Notes: a model not told the origin generated them from the sequence alone. DNA of 13,196 bases from CAYSHJ01 sp964589725 (GCA_964589725.1 CAZPUJ010000706.1:1-13196), one strand, 5' to 3'. Counted from the first letter of the stretch, positions 1-8,523 are shown. A program made the numbers and translations.

Positions 1-45
1 GCGTCGTACTTGGCTCGGGCCAAGCGTCGCGTGAATCCAACCTGA
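1..45 (+). CDS. nuoJ: Probable C-terminal end of NADH-quinone oxidoreductase subunit J (partial)
   Basis: Only the last 14 codons before a TGA at 43-45 are inside the window. They read as a short basic tail (ASYLARAKRRVNPT). The call rests mainly on position: nuoJ normally sits directly upstream of nuoK in complex I operons, and this frame ends 20 bases before the nuoK ATG. A polar, basic tail after the last membrane helix is compatible with NuoJ, but no diagnostic motif is visible. It could be the tail of some other upstream gene. Confidence 0.5.
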   Translation, partial: ASYLARAKRRVNPT

Positions 46-65
46 CCCCACCGAACCGAGAAACT

Positions 66-377
66 ATGGAAGCGATTGGACCGAATCCGTTGTTGTTCGT
101 GGGAGCCGTGCTGTTTGTCTGCGGCGTCGTCTGCATGACGACCAAACGGAACGGCATCGGAGTGCTCATGGGCGTGGAATTGGTGCTCAACGGGGCCAAT
201 GTCAACTTCGTCACCTTTTCGCGATTCACGCCGTTGGGCCTCGACGGCCAAGTCTTTTCGCTGTTCGTGATCGTGCTGGCGGCGGCCGAGGCCGCCGTGG
301 CATTGGCAATCGCACTGAACTTTTATAACAACCACCTGACGATCGACGTCGATCGGGGTGACGACCTTCACGGATAA
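66..377 (+). CDS. nuoK: NADH-quinone oxidoreductase subunit K
   Basis: This is a small membrane subunit of respiratory complex I, in the proton-translocating membrane arm. The 103-residue length matches the family. Three hydrophobic segments are visible (about residues 6-24, 30-50 and 62-86). The family core is clear: RNGIGVLMGVELVLN, then the DGQVF segment and the VLAAAEAAVALAIAL helix. The two membrane glutamates used for proton transfer in NuoK are present as E38 and E75. Translation starts at the ATG at 66, and the TAA at 375-377 lies 2 bases before nuoL, so translational coupling is likely. The order nuoJ-K-L-M-N is the usual operon order. Nothing is unusual about the gene. Confidence 0.96.
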   Translation: MEAIGPNPLLFVGAVLFVCGVVCMTTKRNGIGVLMGVELVLNGANVNFVTFSRFTPLGLDGQVFSLFVIVLAAAEAAVALAIALNFYNNHLTIDVDRGDDLHG

Positions 378-379
378 CC

Positions 380-2758
380 ATGGGCGAACACCTCGGCTCG
401 ACACTGGCGATTCTGCTGGGCATCGCGTGGTTGCTCCCGCTGCTAGGCTTTGTCGTCGAAGTCTTCGGTGGTTCTTGGGACACGCGTCAGAGCAAGACGG
501 CGGCTTATTTCGCGGTCTTTTGCATCGCGACGGGATTCGTGTGCAGTTGCGCCGCACTGTTTACGTGGGGCGAGGGGACCGGCTGGTCCGCATTCAAGGC
601 GGTCGAGCATCACGGCTCAGGCCAAGGTGTCGCGCACAGCGAGCTGGGCGGCCGCGAGCATGCGGATCACGGACAACCTGCGGAAGACGCAACGAAGACA
701 GTTTTTTCGGGCACGATGTACAACCTCGCGCAATTCGGCAACCTTAACGTTTCGCTCGACTACTACATCGACAGTCTGACGCTGACGATGTTCGTGATGG
801 TCACGCTGTGTGCGACCTGTATCCACATCTTCGCGATTGGCTACATGGCTGACGAACTGACCGACGATCACGTCGATCATCAGGTTCACACGCACGATGG
901 CGGGCACTTCCATCGCCCCGGCCGGTTCTACCAGTTCTTCTCGTACATGTCGCTGTTCTGCTTCGCGATGCTGGGTTTGGTGCTCGCCGGGAACATCTTT
1001 CAGGTCTTCATCTTTTGGGAACTGGTTGGCATCTGCAGCTACTTGCTGATCGGCTTCTACGTCGAGCGTCACAGCGCCAGCACCGCCGCGAACAAGGCGT
1101 TCATCGTCAATCGCGTCGGTGACTTTGGCTTCATCATCGGCTTGATGATCTTGTGGACGTCGTTTGGGACATTCCGCTTCGATGATTCTGTCGGGCTTGC
1201 TGGAAAGACCGAGGCCGGCTTGTTCCATCTGGCTCGCGGCAACGACGGCGAGTTGGCGAAGACGCCGGATGGCAAGGACGTCGTGCTGAAGAATCACCAG
1301 GACGAGCACAAACATTGGCAAGCTCGGGGTGAGTCGGATCCGCTTCGCAAGACCATCACGTATTCGCTGCTGGTCGTGGCCGGCTTAGGAGTCTTCGGCG
1401 GCTGCGTGGGGAAGAGTGCTCAGTTCCCGCTGCAAACGTGGTTGCCGGATGCGATGGAAGGCCCGACGCCCGTGTCGGCTCTCGTGCATTCGGCGACGAT
1501 GGTCGCAGCCGGTGTGTATCTGGCGGGCCGCTTCTATCCCATGTTCGTGCCCGAGGTCTTGCTGACCATCGCGTATGTCGGCTGTATCACGCTGTTCGTG
1601 GCGGCGACGATCGCCATCGTGGCGACCGACCTCAAGAAAGTTCTCGCGTATTCGACCATCAGTCAGCTTGGCTACATGATGCTCGGCCTGGGTGTCGGCG
1701 GTTGGGCGGCCGGTCTGTTCCATCTGATCACGCATGCGTTCTTCAAGTCGCTAATGTTCTTGTGCTCCGGAAGCGTGATCGCCGGTTGTCATCACGAGCA
1801 AGAGATGCCCCGCATGGGAGGGTTGCTCCGCAAGATGCCGATCACCGCACTGACGATGCTTGCGGGAGTGATCGCGATTGCCGGCCTGGCGATTCCGGGG
1901 ACGTCGATCGCGTTCTCCGGCTATCACTCGAAAGATGCGATCCTGGCGACGGCGTTGGCCTATACGAAGCTCAATCCGGTCCACTTCCTGCTGTTCTTGG
2001 TGCCGCTGCTGACTGCCGGCATTACGGCGTTCTACATGTTCCGACTGTGGTTCTACACGTTCCTCGGCAAGCCGCGCGATCAGCACTTGCATGAGCATGT
2101 GCATGAATCGCCGTTGGTCATGACAGGGCCGCTGCTGATGCTGGCCGTGCTGGCCGCCGGCTGCGCGATGGGAGGTGAAAGCGGCGTGCTATTCCAGATG
2201 CTCAGCCACAGCGAGCCGACTGGCATCGGCGCGGGACTGGTCGGAGCCGGAACCACCGTTTCATTGCCAGGACACGCAGCGGTGCATGACGTGCATTCGA
2301 CAGCCGGCTTGGTGGCTCTGCTCGCCGCGTTCATCGGGATGACGATCGCCTATCTGGTTTACGGAGTCGGTGTCGTGAATCCCGACGAGATCAAGAAGCA
2401 GGCGAGAGCCGTGCATGCCTTTCTCGTGAACAAGTGGGGCTTCGACGACCTGTACGACACGATGTTCGTTCGTCCGGCGCATGTGGTGGCTCGGTTCGCG
2501 GCGGCCATCGACAAGTTCGTGTTCGACGAAATCCTGCACACGCTGGTGCGCTGGGGAATCGCCGTGTCCACGTGGGATCGCAAGTTCGACGAAGGTGTCG
2601 TGGACGGCTTCGTCAATCTGATGGGAAATTCGACGTACTCACTGGGCATCAGCCTGCGAAGTTTCCAAACCGGCCACATCCGCCAATACGTGACCTTCAT
2701 CGCAATCAGCGTCGTCACGCTGTTTTTGTTGCTGTTCGCGCTGTACCCGAAAGGTTGA
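380..2758 (+). CDS. nuoL: NADH-quinone oxidoreductase subunit L
   Basis: This is the distal antiporter-like, proton-pumping subunit of complex I in the cytoplasmic membrane. The family core is plain: FWELVGICSYLLIGF holds the membrane glutamate E214, and GKSAQFPLQTWLPDAMEGPTPVSALVHSAT (written here only as a landmark around residues 344-373) would hold the channel lysine K345. The conserved segment around LKKVLAYSTISQLGYM follows at about 418-433. The C-terminal part (about 640-792) fits the amphipathic lateral helix plus final anchor helix. At 792 residues it is well above the roughly 600-650 usual for proteobacterial NuoL. The extra length lies in hydrophilic loops, several rich in histidine (about 74-98, 164-178 and 569-575) and one charged insert at about 266-322. 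The gene starts 2 bases after nuoK and ends with TGA 16 bases before nuoM. Confidence 0.96.
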   Translation: MGEHLGSTLAILLGIAWLLPLLGFVVEVFGGSWDTRQSKTAAYFAVFCIATGFVCSCAALFTWGEGTGWSAFKAVEHHGSGQGVAHSELGGREHADHGQPAEDATKTVFSGTMYNLAQFGNLNVSLDYYIDSLTLTMFVMVTLCATCIHIFAIGYMADELTDDHVDHQVHTHDGGHFHRPGRFYQFFSYMSLFCFAMLGLVLAGNIFQVFIFWELVGICSYLLIGFYVERHSASTAANKAFIVNRVGDFGFIIGLMILWTSFGTFRFDDSVGLAGKTEAGLFHLARGNDGELAKTPDGKDVVLKNHQDEHKHWQARGESDPLRKTITYSLLVVAGLGVFGGCVGKSAQFPLQTWLPDAMEGPTPVSALVHSATMVAAGVYLAGRFYPMFVPEVLLTIAYVGCITLFVAATIAIVATDLKKVLAYSTISQLGYMMLGLGVGGWAAGLFHLITHAFFKSLMFLCSGSVIAGCHHEQEMPRMGGLLRKMPITALTMLAGVIAIAGLAIPGTSIAFSGYHSKDAILATALAYTKLNPVHFLLFLVPLLTAGITAFYMFRLWFYTFLGKPRDQHLHEHVHESPLVMTGPLLMLAVLAAGCAMGGESGVLFQMLSHSEPTGIGAGLVGAGTTVSLPGHAAVHDVHSTAGLVALLAAFIGMTIAYLVYGVGVVNPDEIKKQARAVHAFLVNKWGFDDLYDTMFVRPAHVVARFAAAIDKFVFDEILHTLVRWGIAVSTWDRKFDEGVVDGFVNLMGNSTYSLGISLRSFQTGHIRQYVTFIAISVVTLFLLLFALYPKG

Positions 2759-2774
2759 TTGGGAAAGAGAAACC

Positions 2775-4385
2775 ATGTCTCCTGAGACCTTACAAACATT
2801 GATCATCTTCGCGCCGACAGTCGTGGCGCTGCTTCTGGTCTTTGCGGACCCGAAGGCGACGGAATACATGCGGATCGCGACGCTCGGCGGCACCATCGCG
2901 ACGTTCTTCCTGACGCTGGCGCTGTGGGGGCAGTTCCAGTACGGCGTGGAGGGTATTCAAGGAGGTGTCAGAGTTCCGTGGATCGCCAGTTGGAACATCA
3001 ATTATCAACTTGGTTTTGATGGCATCAGTTTGCCGCTGGTGTTGTTGACTAGCTTTGTCAGCATGTTGGCAGCGGCCGCGTCGTGGAGCATTCAAAAGCA
3101 GGTCAAAGGCTACTGCATTCTGTTCCTGATTCTGGAAACCGGCATGTTGGGCGTGTTCTTGTCGCTCGACTTCTTCCTGTTCTACGTGTTCTGGGAAGTT
3201 ATGCTCTTGCCGATGTATTTTCTCATCGGCGTCTGGGGTGGTCCGCGGCGCGAGTACGCCGCGATGAAGTTCTTCCTGTACACGCTGGCCGGCAGCGTGC
3301 TGATGCTGATCGCGATCTTGATGTTCTACTTCGGCAGCGCGCCGAAGGGCGACATCGGCTCGTTCGATTTGGTGAAGCTGACCGAACTCGCTCAGAAAGG
3401 TGATGTCTTCAGCCCCGGGTTGCAGATCGCGGCGTTCATCCTGCTGTTCATCGGATTCGCCATCAAGGTGCCGACGTTTCCGTTTCATACTTGGTTGCCT
3501 GACGCTCACGTCGAAGCTCCCACGCCGATCTCGATGATTCTGGCTGGCGTGCTGCTGAAGATGGGCGGATACGGCATCATTCGAATCGCGTTTCCGCTGT
3601 GCCCTTATGGTGCTCAATACGCCGCGTATGCCTTAGTGGCTATCGGCGTCATCAGCATTGTCTATGGAGCGTTCGCCGCGTTGGCTCAGACTGACTTTAA
3701 ACGGTTGGTGGCGTACAGTTCTGTCAGCCACATGGGCTACGTGTTGTTGGGCATCGCCGTGTGGAAGATCACCGAAGGCACCGGTGTCGCCGTCGGCCGT
3801 GACTTCTGGCTGATGGGCATGAACGGCGCGATGTTTCAGATGATCGCTCACGGCATCTCATCCCCGGCGATGTTCTTTATGGTTGGCGTGATTTACGACC
3901 GCGTGCATCATCGCGACCTGAATCAGTTCGGCGGCTTAGCTGGCTTGATGCCGCGTTACGCGGCCATGGCGGCGGTGATTTTCTTCGCCGGCTTAGGTCT
4001 GCCTGGCCTGTGCGGCTTCATCGGCGAAGTGTTCGTCGTGCTCAGCGCGTGGAATTACTCCAAGACGCTGGCGATTGTCTCGGCCAGTGGCGTGATTTTG
4101 ACGGCGGGCTACATCTTGTGGACTTTGCAACGGGTATATCTTGGTCCCGAATACAAGGGGCCGCACCCTGAAGCCATCACGCCGATGAATAGCCGCGAAG
4201 AAGCCATCGGCTGGGCATTCATCGTCCCCGCGATCGCGCTGGGCGTTTTGCCGAGCTTGGTGTTCGACATCACGAACCATTCCATGTCCAAACTTGTTCG
4301 CGGCCTGGACGCGGGCTATCAGAACACAGTCAAGCTGGCCGCCCCCGTGCAGACCACGCAGATCCTGCCGACGACACAGAATTGA
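2775..4385 (+). CDS. nuoM: NADH-quinone oxidoreductase subunit M
   Basis: This is the second antiporter-like proton-pumping subunit of complex I. The 536-residue protein is almost entirely made of membrane helices. Family landmarks are the FWEVMLLPMYFLIG helix with the essential glutamate E141, the segment IKVPTFPFHTWLPDAHVEAP with the channel lysine K231, and LKRLVAYSS-type sequence (here DFKRLVAYSSVSHMGYV) in the later half. Length is close to the family norm of about 500. The ATG at 2775 is preceded by a purine-rich AAAGAGA that can serve as ribosome binding site. The TGA stop is 3 bases before nuoN, consistent with one operon transcript. Confidence 0.96.
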   Translation: MSPETLQTLIIFAPTVVALLLVFADPKATEYMRIATLGGTIATFFLTLALWGQFQYGVEGIQGGVRVPWIASWNINYQLGFDGISLPLVLLTSFVSMLAAAASWSIQKQVKGYCILFLILETGMLGVFLSLDFFLFYVFWEVMLLPMYFLIGVWGGPRREYAAMKFFLYTLAGSVLMLIAILMFYFGSAPKGDIGSFDLVKLTELAQKGDVFSPGLQIAAFILLFIGFAIKVPTFPFHTWLPDAHVEAPTPISMILAGVLLKMGGYGIIRIAFPLCPYGAQYAAYALVAIGVISIVYGAFAALAQTDFKRLVAYSSVSHMGYVLLGIAVWKITEGTGVAVGRDFWLMGMNGAMFQMIAHGISSPAMFFMVGVIYDRVHHRDLNQFGGLAGLMPRYAAMAAVIFFAGLGLPGLCGFIGEVFVVLSAWNYSKTLAIVSASGVILTAGYILWTLQRVYLGPEYKGPHPEAITPMNSREEAIGWAFIVPAIALGVLPSLVFDITNHSMSKLVRGLDAGYQNTVKLAAPVQTTQILPTTQN

Positions 4386-4388
4386 CCC

Positions 4389-6071
4389 ATGAACGAAATC
4401 GGAACTCTGGTTTCTCGGCTGTTGGACGAAACGACGCAAACGTCGATCGGCCTATTCGCGCCGGAACTGGTGCTGAGCGGCACGATCGTGCTGATGCTTT
4501 TGCTGCGAGTGTTCCCGCTGCTGGATCGCATTCCTGCGCAGTGGATCGCCTTGCTAGGAGCGTTCGGCTCGTTTGCGTTAACCAGTGGGCAGTTCCTTGT
4601 GCTGGGAGGCGGACCGCCACAAACGGGGTGGGAAACGCTGGATCAATGTCTGCGGATGTTGTTCAGTCTGTTCACGTCCGAGCGCCCGAGCGAGTTTTTC
4701 ACCGGCATGCTGATGTTCGATCAGTTCGCTGTCTTCTTCCGTATGTTTCTGAGCCTGTTCGTGATCTTGACGATTACGCTGACGGTCCTCAGCGGCATCC
4801 CCGATCGCGAGGATGGTGCGGACTTTTACACGCTGCTTTTGGGGTCGGCGATTGGCATGATGCTGATGGCGTCGGCCAATCATCTGCTGATGGTTTTCCT
4901 GGGCGTCGAGATGGCCAGCGTGCCGAGCTACGCGATGGTCGGCTTCTTGAAGGGCCGCAAGCAAAGCAGCGAAGCGGCCCTGAAGTTCGCCGTGTACGGA
5001 GCCGGTGCGGCCGGTGTCATGCTGTATGGCATCAGTCTGCTGGCTGGATTGACTGGAACCGGTTCGTTGCCCGAGTTGGCCAATCGCTTGGGAATGATCC
5101 TGGGGCCAAACGCGGGCATGAGTGACGCGGCGGTCCGCACGACGGTACTCGCGGGCATGATGATCTTGGTCGGATTGGCGTTCAAGCTGTCGGTCTTCCC
5201 GTTCCACTTCTGGTGCCCGGACGCTTTTGATGGCGCTTCCGCCGAGGTGGCCGGTTACTTGTCGGTCGCGTCAAAGGCCGGAGCGTTTGCGCTTTTGGTT
5301 CGAATCGGACTGGCCTTCTCGGGGAGTGCGGCCGCCGTTTCGGACGTGGCTTTCTCGTTGGGTATCGGGTTGGGTGTGCTGGCGGCGGCGACCGCGACGT
5401 TTGGCAACTTGGCGGCCTACGGCCAGACCAACATCAAACGGATGCTGGCTTATTCGACGATCGCGCATGCCGGTTACATGTTGATGTCCGTCTCCGCGCT
5501 GCTGATTTTGCAGAATGGACGCTCTATCGGTGTCGACGTGCCGACCGAATCCCGACGCTGCTTGGAAGGTCTGATTTTCTACCTGTTCGTTTATTTGTTC
5601 ATGAACCTGGGAGCCTTCGCGATCGCCGCGCTGATTCGCAATCAAATCTTCAGCGAGCAGATCGACGACTACAACGGTTTGTCCTCGCAATGCCCGGTGC
5701 TGTGCTTCGGCATGGCCTTGTGCATGTTCAGCCTGATTGGCCTGCCTCCGATGGGAGGTTTCTACGCCAAGCTGGTGATCTTCGCGTCAGTTTTCAAGGC
5801 CACCGATGTGCATTGGTCGATGTGGGTTGTGCTGGGTGCCGCAGCGATCAACACGGTTTTCAGCCTCTTCTATTACGTCCGTGTGCTCAAGGCGATGTAT
5901 CTCAGGCCGCGACCGGACGGAGCGCGCTCGGTGCGTTACGACCTGTTCCCGGTGGGCGTGTACGTGCTGTTGCTCACGGTACCTGCCTTCCTGCTGGGCA
6001 TCTTGCCGCAAGGCTTCACCGTCACGGCCAACAATGTCGCCTCGATGCTGTTGAGCCACTTGGGCCGGTAG
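4389..6071 (+). CDS. nuoN: NADH-quinone oxidoreductase subunit N
   Basis: This is the third antiporter-like subunit of complex I, nearest the peripheral arm. It is a 560-residue multi-pass protein. The FLGVEMASVPSYAMVGF helix contains the membrane glutamate E174, and GLAFKLSVFPFHFWCPDAFDG contains the lysine K266. The segment NIKRMLAYSTIAHAGYM (about 352-368) is the usual antiporter-family signature. It is somewhat longer than the proteobacterial form (about 485), mostly because of extended loops at about 60-100 and 380-400. The start is the ATG 3 bases after the nuoM stop. It is the last nuo gene, and it ends with TAG at 6069-6071. Confidence 0.95.
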   Translation: MNEIGTLVSRLLDETTQTSIGLFAPELVLSGTIVLMLLLRVFPLLDRIPAQWIALLGAFGSFALTSGQFLVLGGGPPQTGWETLDQCLRMLFSLFTSERPSEFFTGMLMFDQFAVFFRMFLSLFVILTITLTVLSGIPDREDGADFYTLLLGSAIGMMLMASANHLLMVFLGVEMASVPSYAMVGFLKGRKQSSEAALKFAVYGAGAAGVMLYGISLLAGLTGTGSLPELANRLGMILGPNAGMSDAAVRTTVLAGMMILVGLAFKLSVFPFHFWCPDAFDGASAEVAGYLSVASKAGAFALLVRIGLAFSGSAAAVSDVAFSLGIGLGVLAAATATFGNLAAYGQTNIKRMLAYSTIAHAGYMLMSVSALLILQNGRSIGVDVPTESRRCLEGLIFYLFVYLFMNLGAFAIAALIRNQIFSEQIDDYNGLSSQCPVLCFGMALCMFSLIGLPPMGGFYAKLVIFASVFKATDVHWSMWVVLGAAAINTVFSLFYYVRVLKAMYLRPRPDGARSVRYDLFPVGVYVLLLTVPAFLLGILPQGFTVTANNVASMLLSHLGR

Positions 6072-6083
6072 GGTGAGACTCCC

Positions 6084-6115
6084 GATCTGAAATCTGAGAT
6101 TTGAAATCTGAATTC
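6084..6115 (+). repeat. Short AATCTGA-type intergenic repeat
   Basis: The ten bases TGAAATCTGA occur twice, at 6088-6097 and 6102-6111, a spacing of 14. Between them lies a small dyad, AAATC-TGA-GATTT (6090-6102). The stretch is A/T-rich compared with the genes on both sides. Similar AATCTGA/TCAGATTT strings are, from general familiarity, scattered through planctomycete intergenic regions; that link is an inference. It occupies most of the gap between nuoN and the next gene and runs up to that gene's ATG. Confidence 0.5.
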
Positions 6116-6544
6116 ATGGCGATCTCGACGGACCTCGAAATTCTGAATCGCGTGCTCCGCGAACTGTCGAGCAACTTTTTGCAGTACCTCGGCGAGTGCT
6201 GGCCCTGGACGTCGGTCGGGACGAACGGCGAGCAGTTGCGAACGGCAGCAAACCAATGTGTCAGTCGCCAGCGAAAGTCGATCGAATTGATCGCCGAATA
6301 CCTCGCGCCGCGCCAGGCACGTGTCGAGTTCGGAAAGTTTTCGACCGAATTCACCGATCTGCACTTCGTGTCGTTACAGTTTTTGCTGAAGCAATTGATC
6401 AGCAATCAAACTCGGCTGGTCGAATCCGTGGATCGGAGTGTCACGCTGTTGCCCAGCGGTGATCCGAGCCGCGACATCCTGGAGGCCGTCAGCCGCAACG
6501 AGCATGACAACTTGTCGGCTCTGCAACAGTTGTCGGCTAAGTAG
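6116..6544 (+). CDS. Conserved-looking small helical protein of unknown function
   Basis: I do not recognise this protein. The ATG at 6116 gives 142 residues; a TTG at 6101 in the same frame would add five residues but would read into the upstream repeat, so the ATG is preferred. The product is soluble, with no signal peptide or membrane segment, and appears almost fully alpha-helical. There are four likely helices: about 3-21, 36-62, 74-101 and 119-138. It has aromatic residues near the N-terminus (YLGECWPW) and a run of hydrophobic heptads in FVSLQFLLKQL. A four-helix bundle is a reasonable guess, but there is no clear metal-ligand pattern. No good ribosome binding site precedes it. It directly abuts tatD and is probably co-transcribed with it. 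Confidence 0.7.
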   Translation: MAISTDLEILNRVLRELSSNFLQYLGECWPWTSVGTNGEQLRTAANQCVSRQRKSIELIAEYLAPRQARVEFGKFSTEFTDLHFVSLQFLLKQLISNQTRLVESVDRSVTLLPSGDPSRDILEAVSRNEHDNLSALQQLSAK

Positions 6545-6549
6545 TGCCC

Positions 6550-7341
6550 ATGCAACTCGTCGACACCCACGCGCACTTGGATGAAGCGGCGTTCGAGCAG
6601 GATCTGGGCGAAGTCATTGCTCGCGCGGTGGAATCGGGCGTGGTGTCGCTGATCGCGGTGGCTACGACGGCCGACAGCAGCCGAGCCACGATCGACCTTG
6701 CCACACGACTGCCACAAGTCTTCGCGGCGGTCGGCATTCATCCGAACTACGCGGCTCAAGCGCGGCCGGGTGATTGGGAAATCGTCGAGGAACTCGTCGC
6801 GTCACCAAGAGTCGTCGCGATTGGCGAGACCGGTTTGGATCGGTACTGGGACCACACGCCCTTCGACGTGCAACTCGACTACTTTCGCCGGCAGATCGAA
6901 CTCGGTCGTCGAACGGGATTGCCGTTCATCGTGCATTGCCGCGAGGCCGAAGCGGACGTGATCGCCGTCCTACGCGAAGCGGCCGCGGCGGGACCGCTGT
7001 GCGGCGTGATGCACTCGTTTTGCGGCAGTCAGGAAACTCTCGACATTTGCCTGGCGTTGGGGCTGCACATCTCGTTCGCAGGCATGTTGACGTTCAAGAA
7101 GAACGAACCGCTGCGACAGATCGCCGCCAAGGTGCCGCTCGATCGGCTGCTGGTGGAAACCGACTCGCCCTACTTGGCTCCGCTGCCGCATCGCGGCAAG
7201 CGGAACGAGCCGGCATTCGTGCGACACACGGCTGAATGCTTGGCGGAAGTCCACGGCCTGACGCCGGACGACATGGCGGCGTTCACGACGGCGAACGCAC
7301 GACGGCTGTTCCGGCTGGATGTATCGGCCCCGCGGCCGTAG
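6550..7341 (+). CDS. tatD: TatD-family metal-dependent hydrolase (DNase-like)
   Basis: This is a cytosolic TIM-barrel amidohydrolase of the TatD/YcfH family, metal-dependent enzymes with DNase or exonuclease activity reported for several members. With the ATG at 6550 it has 263 residues, the usual length. Metal-site motifs appear in order: DTHAHLD with H7 and H9, GETGLD with E93, FIVHCREA with H129, VMHSFCG with H155, and VETDSPYLAP with D205, followed by the typical RGKRNEPAFV segment. A GTG at 6544, overlapping the upstream TAG, would add only two residues. ATG was chosen because family members start MLVDSHCH-like, close to this methionine. The gene ends at the TAG at 7339-7341, inside the start of a large hairpin. 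Confidence 0.93.
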   Translation: MQLVDTHAHLDEAAFEQDLGEVIARAVESGVVSLIAVATTADSSRATIDLATRLPQVFAAVGIHPNYAAQARPGDWEIVEELVASPRVVAIGETGLDRYWDHTPFDVQLDYFRRQIELGRRTGLPFIVHCREAEADVIAVLREAAAAGPLCGVMHSFCGSQETLDICLALGLHISFAGMLTFKKNEPLRQIAAKVPLDRLLVETDSPYLAPLPHRGKRNEPAFVRHTAECLAEVHGLTPDDMAAFTTANARRLFRLDVSAPRP

Positions 7342-7402
7342 CTGAATTCGCAAGAATTCAGACGTGACGCGCGTCAGCAATCTGCATTCTTGCGAATTCA
7401 GC
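7341..7402. terminator. Large hairpin between convergent genes, possible bidirectional terminator
   Basis: The 17 bases at 7341-7357 are perfectly inverted at 7386-7402. The pairing continues, after one mismatch, for four more base pairs (7359-7362 with 7381-7384). Inside is a 12-base palindrome, TGACGCGCGTCA (7365-7376). The left arm also folds on itself, with CTGAATTC and GAATTCAG flanking a GCAA loop (7342-7361). Three GAATTC sites lie in the structure. It fills the gap between tatD (+) and the minus-strand acyltransferase, where a two-way terminator would be expected. There is no clean T-run, and it may equally be a dispersed palindromic repeat. Confidence 0.5.
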
Positions 7403-7416
7403 GACGAGACACGGTA

Positions 7417-8394
7417 TCACGCGGCCTTCGCCGCATTCTTTGCCGAGCGTGGTTGCTGAGGCTGACTCTTCCAGCGCCGATGGACCCAAAAGTATTGCTC
7501 GGGCGCGCGGCGGACGAGGCGTTCGAGCGCAGTCGTGTAGCGACGCGTGATCTCTTCGACGGCATTGGAACCTTCGAATTCCAGCGGATCGATGACATCC
7601 TCGGAACAAAGTTGGAAGCGGACCCAGGGGGGACCGACGAAGTCCTCGTGGTGAGTTTCGTGCGGCAATCGGAGCGCTCCACCGACCACGATGATGGCTC
7701 GGTATTCGATCGCCAACAGGGCAATCGATTTGAACGTCGAGGCGGGCTTGCCGAAAAAGTCGACGAACACTCCGCGTGGACCGGCGTCCTGATCGCACAA
7801 CAGCGCGAGATGCCCGCGCCGTTCGAGCAACGGCGGCATCGCGGCGGAGGCGCCGTTCTTCGAAATCAACCAGTGGCCGCTGAGAGCGCGAAAGCGTTGA
7901 AACCAATCGTCGAGATACGGGTTGTCCAGATCGCGAGCAACGACTCCCAGCGGCGTGCCAAACAGACCGAACACGGCGTTCACGACCTCCCAGTTGCCGA
8001 AGTGCCCACCCACGAGCATCACTGGGCGGCCGGTATTGAACGCCTGCCAACTGGCCCGGCGGCCGCCGTCATAAACAATGACGTCCAGCAAGTTTTCGTG
8101 CCGCAGCTTGCGCGGTAACTGAGCGACCTCGATCACGAAGCGGAATAGATGCACCCACATCCGGCGAATGTGTTCGTCGATTTCCGCATCGGAGACGTCC
8201 GGCCCCAGCGCCTGCCGCAGATTGTCCCGTGCGACTCCGTACCGCGTCAGCTTTCGCGGCAACGCTCGATGCATGACAAAGGCGAATGCTTCGGCGAACT
8301 CGCGACTTCGCGCCGCCGACAGCATCTGCACGACGCAAATCAGCAGGCGAAAGACGAGGTACTCCAGCCGATGTCGCCAACGCAGCCAATTCAT
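7417..8394 (-). CDS. Lipid A biosynthesis-type lauroyl/lysophospholipid acyltransferase (LpxL/HtrB family)
   Basis: This is a membrane-associated acyltransferase of the LpxL/HtrB/MsbB family, which adds a secondary acyl chain to lipid A or a related glycolipid. The catalytic H-x4-E motif is present as GGHFGNWE (H131 and E136). It is followed by the CDQDAGPRGVFVDFFGKPA segment (about 200-218) and the C-terminal YFWVHRRWK signature (about 301-309). An N-terminal hydrophobic helix (about 12-27) would anchor it in the membrane. The ATG at 8394 gives 325 residues and has a GGAG six bases upstream; an in-frame ATG at 8406 would add four residues but has only a badly spaced GAGG. The tail is basic and rich in Gln, Pro and Ala. 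It is the only minus-strand gene here, convergent with tatD. Confidence 0.9.
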   Translation of the reverse strand: MNWLRWRHRLEYLVFRLLICVVQMLSAARSREFAEAFAFVMHRALPRKLTRYGVARDNLRQALGPDVSDAEIDEHIRRMWVHLFRFVIEVAQLPRKLRHENLLDVIVYDGGRRASWQAFNTGRPVMLVGGHFGNWEVVNAVFGLFGTPLGVVARDLDNPYLDDWFQRFRALSGHWLISKNGASAAMPPLLERRGHLALLCDQDAGPRGVFVDFFGKPASTFKSIALLAIEYRAIIVVGGALRLPHETHHEDFVGPPWVRFQLCSEDVIDPLEFEGSNAVEEITRRYTTALERLVRRAPEQYFWVHRRWKSQPQQPRSAKNAAKAA

Positions 8395-8400
8395 GCGGCA

Positions 8401-8404
8401 CTCC
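8401..8404 (-). promoter_or_regulatory. Ribosome binding site deciding the acyltransferase start
   Basis: On the minus strand this reads GGAG, followed by six bases and then the ATG at 8394. It lies between the two candidate ATGs (8406 and 8394), so it supports the downstream one. Confidence 0.55.
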
Positions 8405-8523
8405 ATTGCCTCGAGGCGGCGGCAGTCTGTCGGGCCGCGGCAAGGCCGTCAATGCGAGACCGATTGAGCCACGGTCATGCGAAAACATCCAATCCGATTT
8501 GGAGTGATCAGCCTGCGCGAGCC

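Noticed and set aside
617..1321. Long minus-strand open frame inside nuoL (also similar ones inside nuoM and nuoN)
   Set aside because: These translate to charged, low-complexity-like proteins opposite strongly conserved nuo genes; they are shadows.
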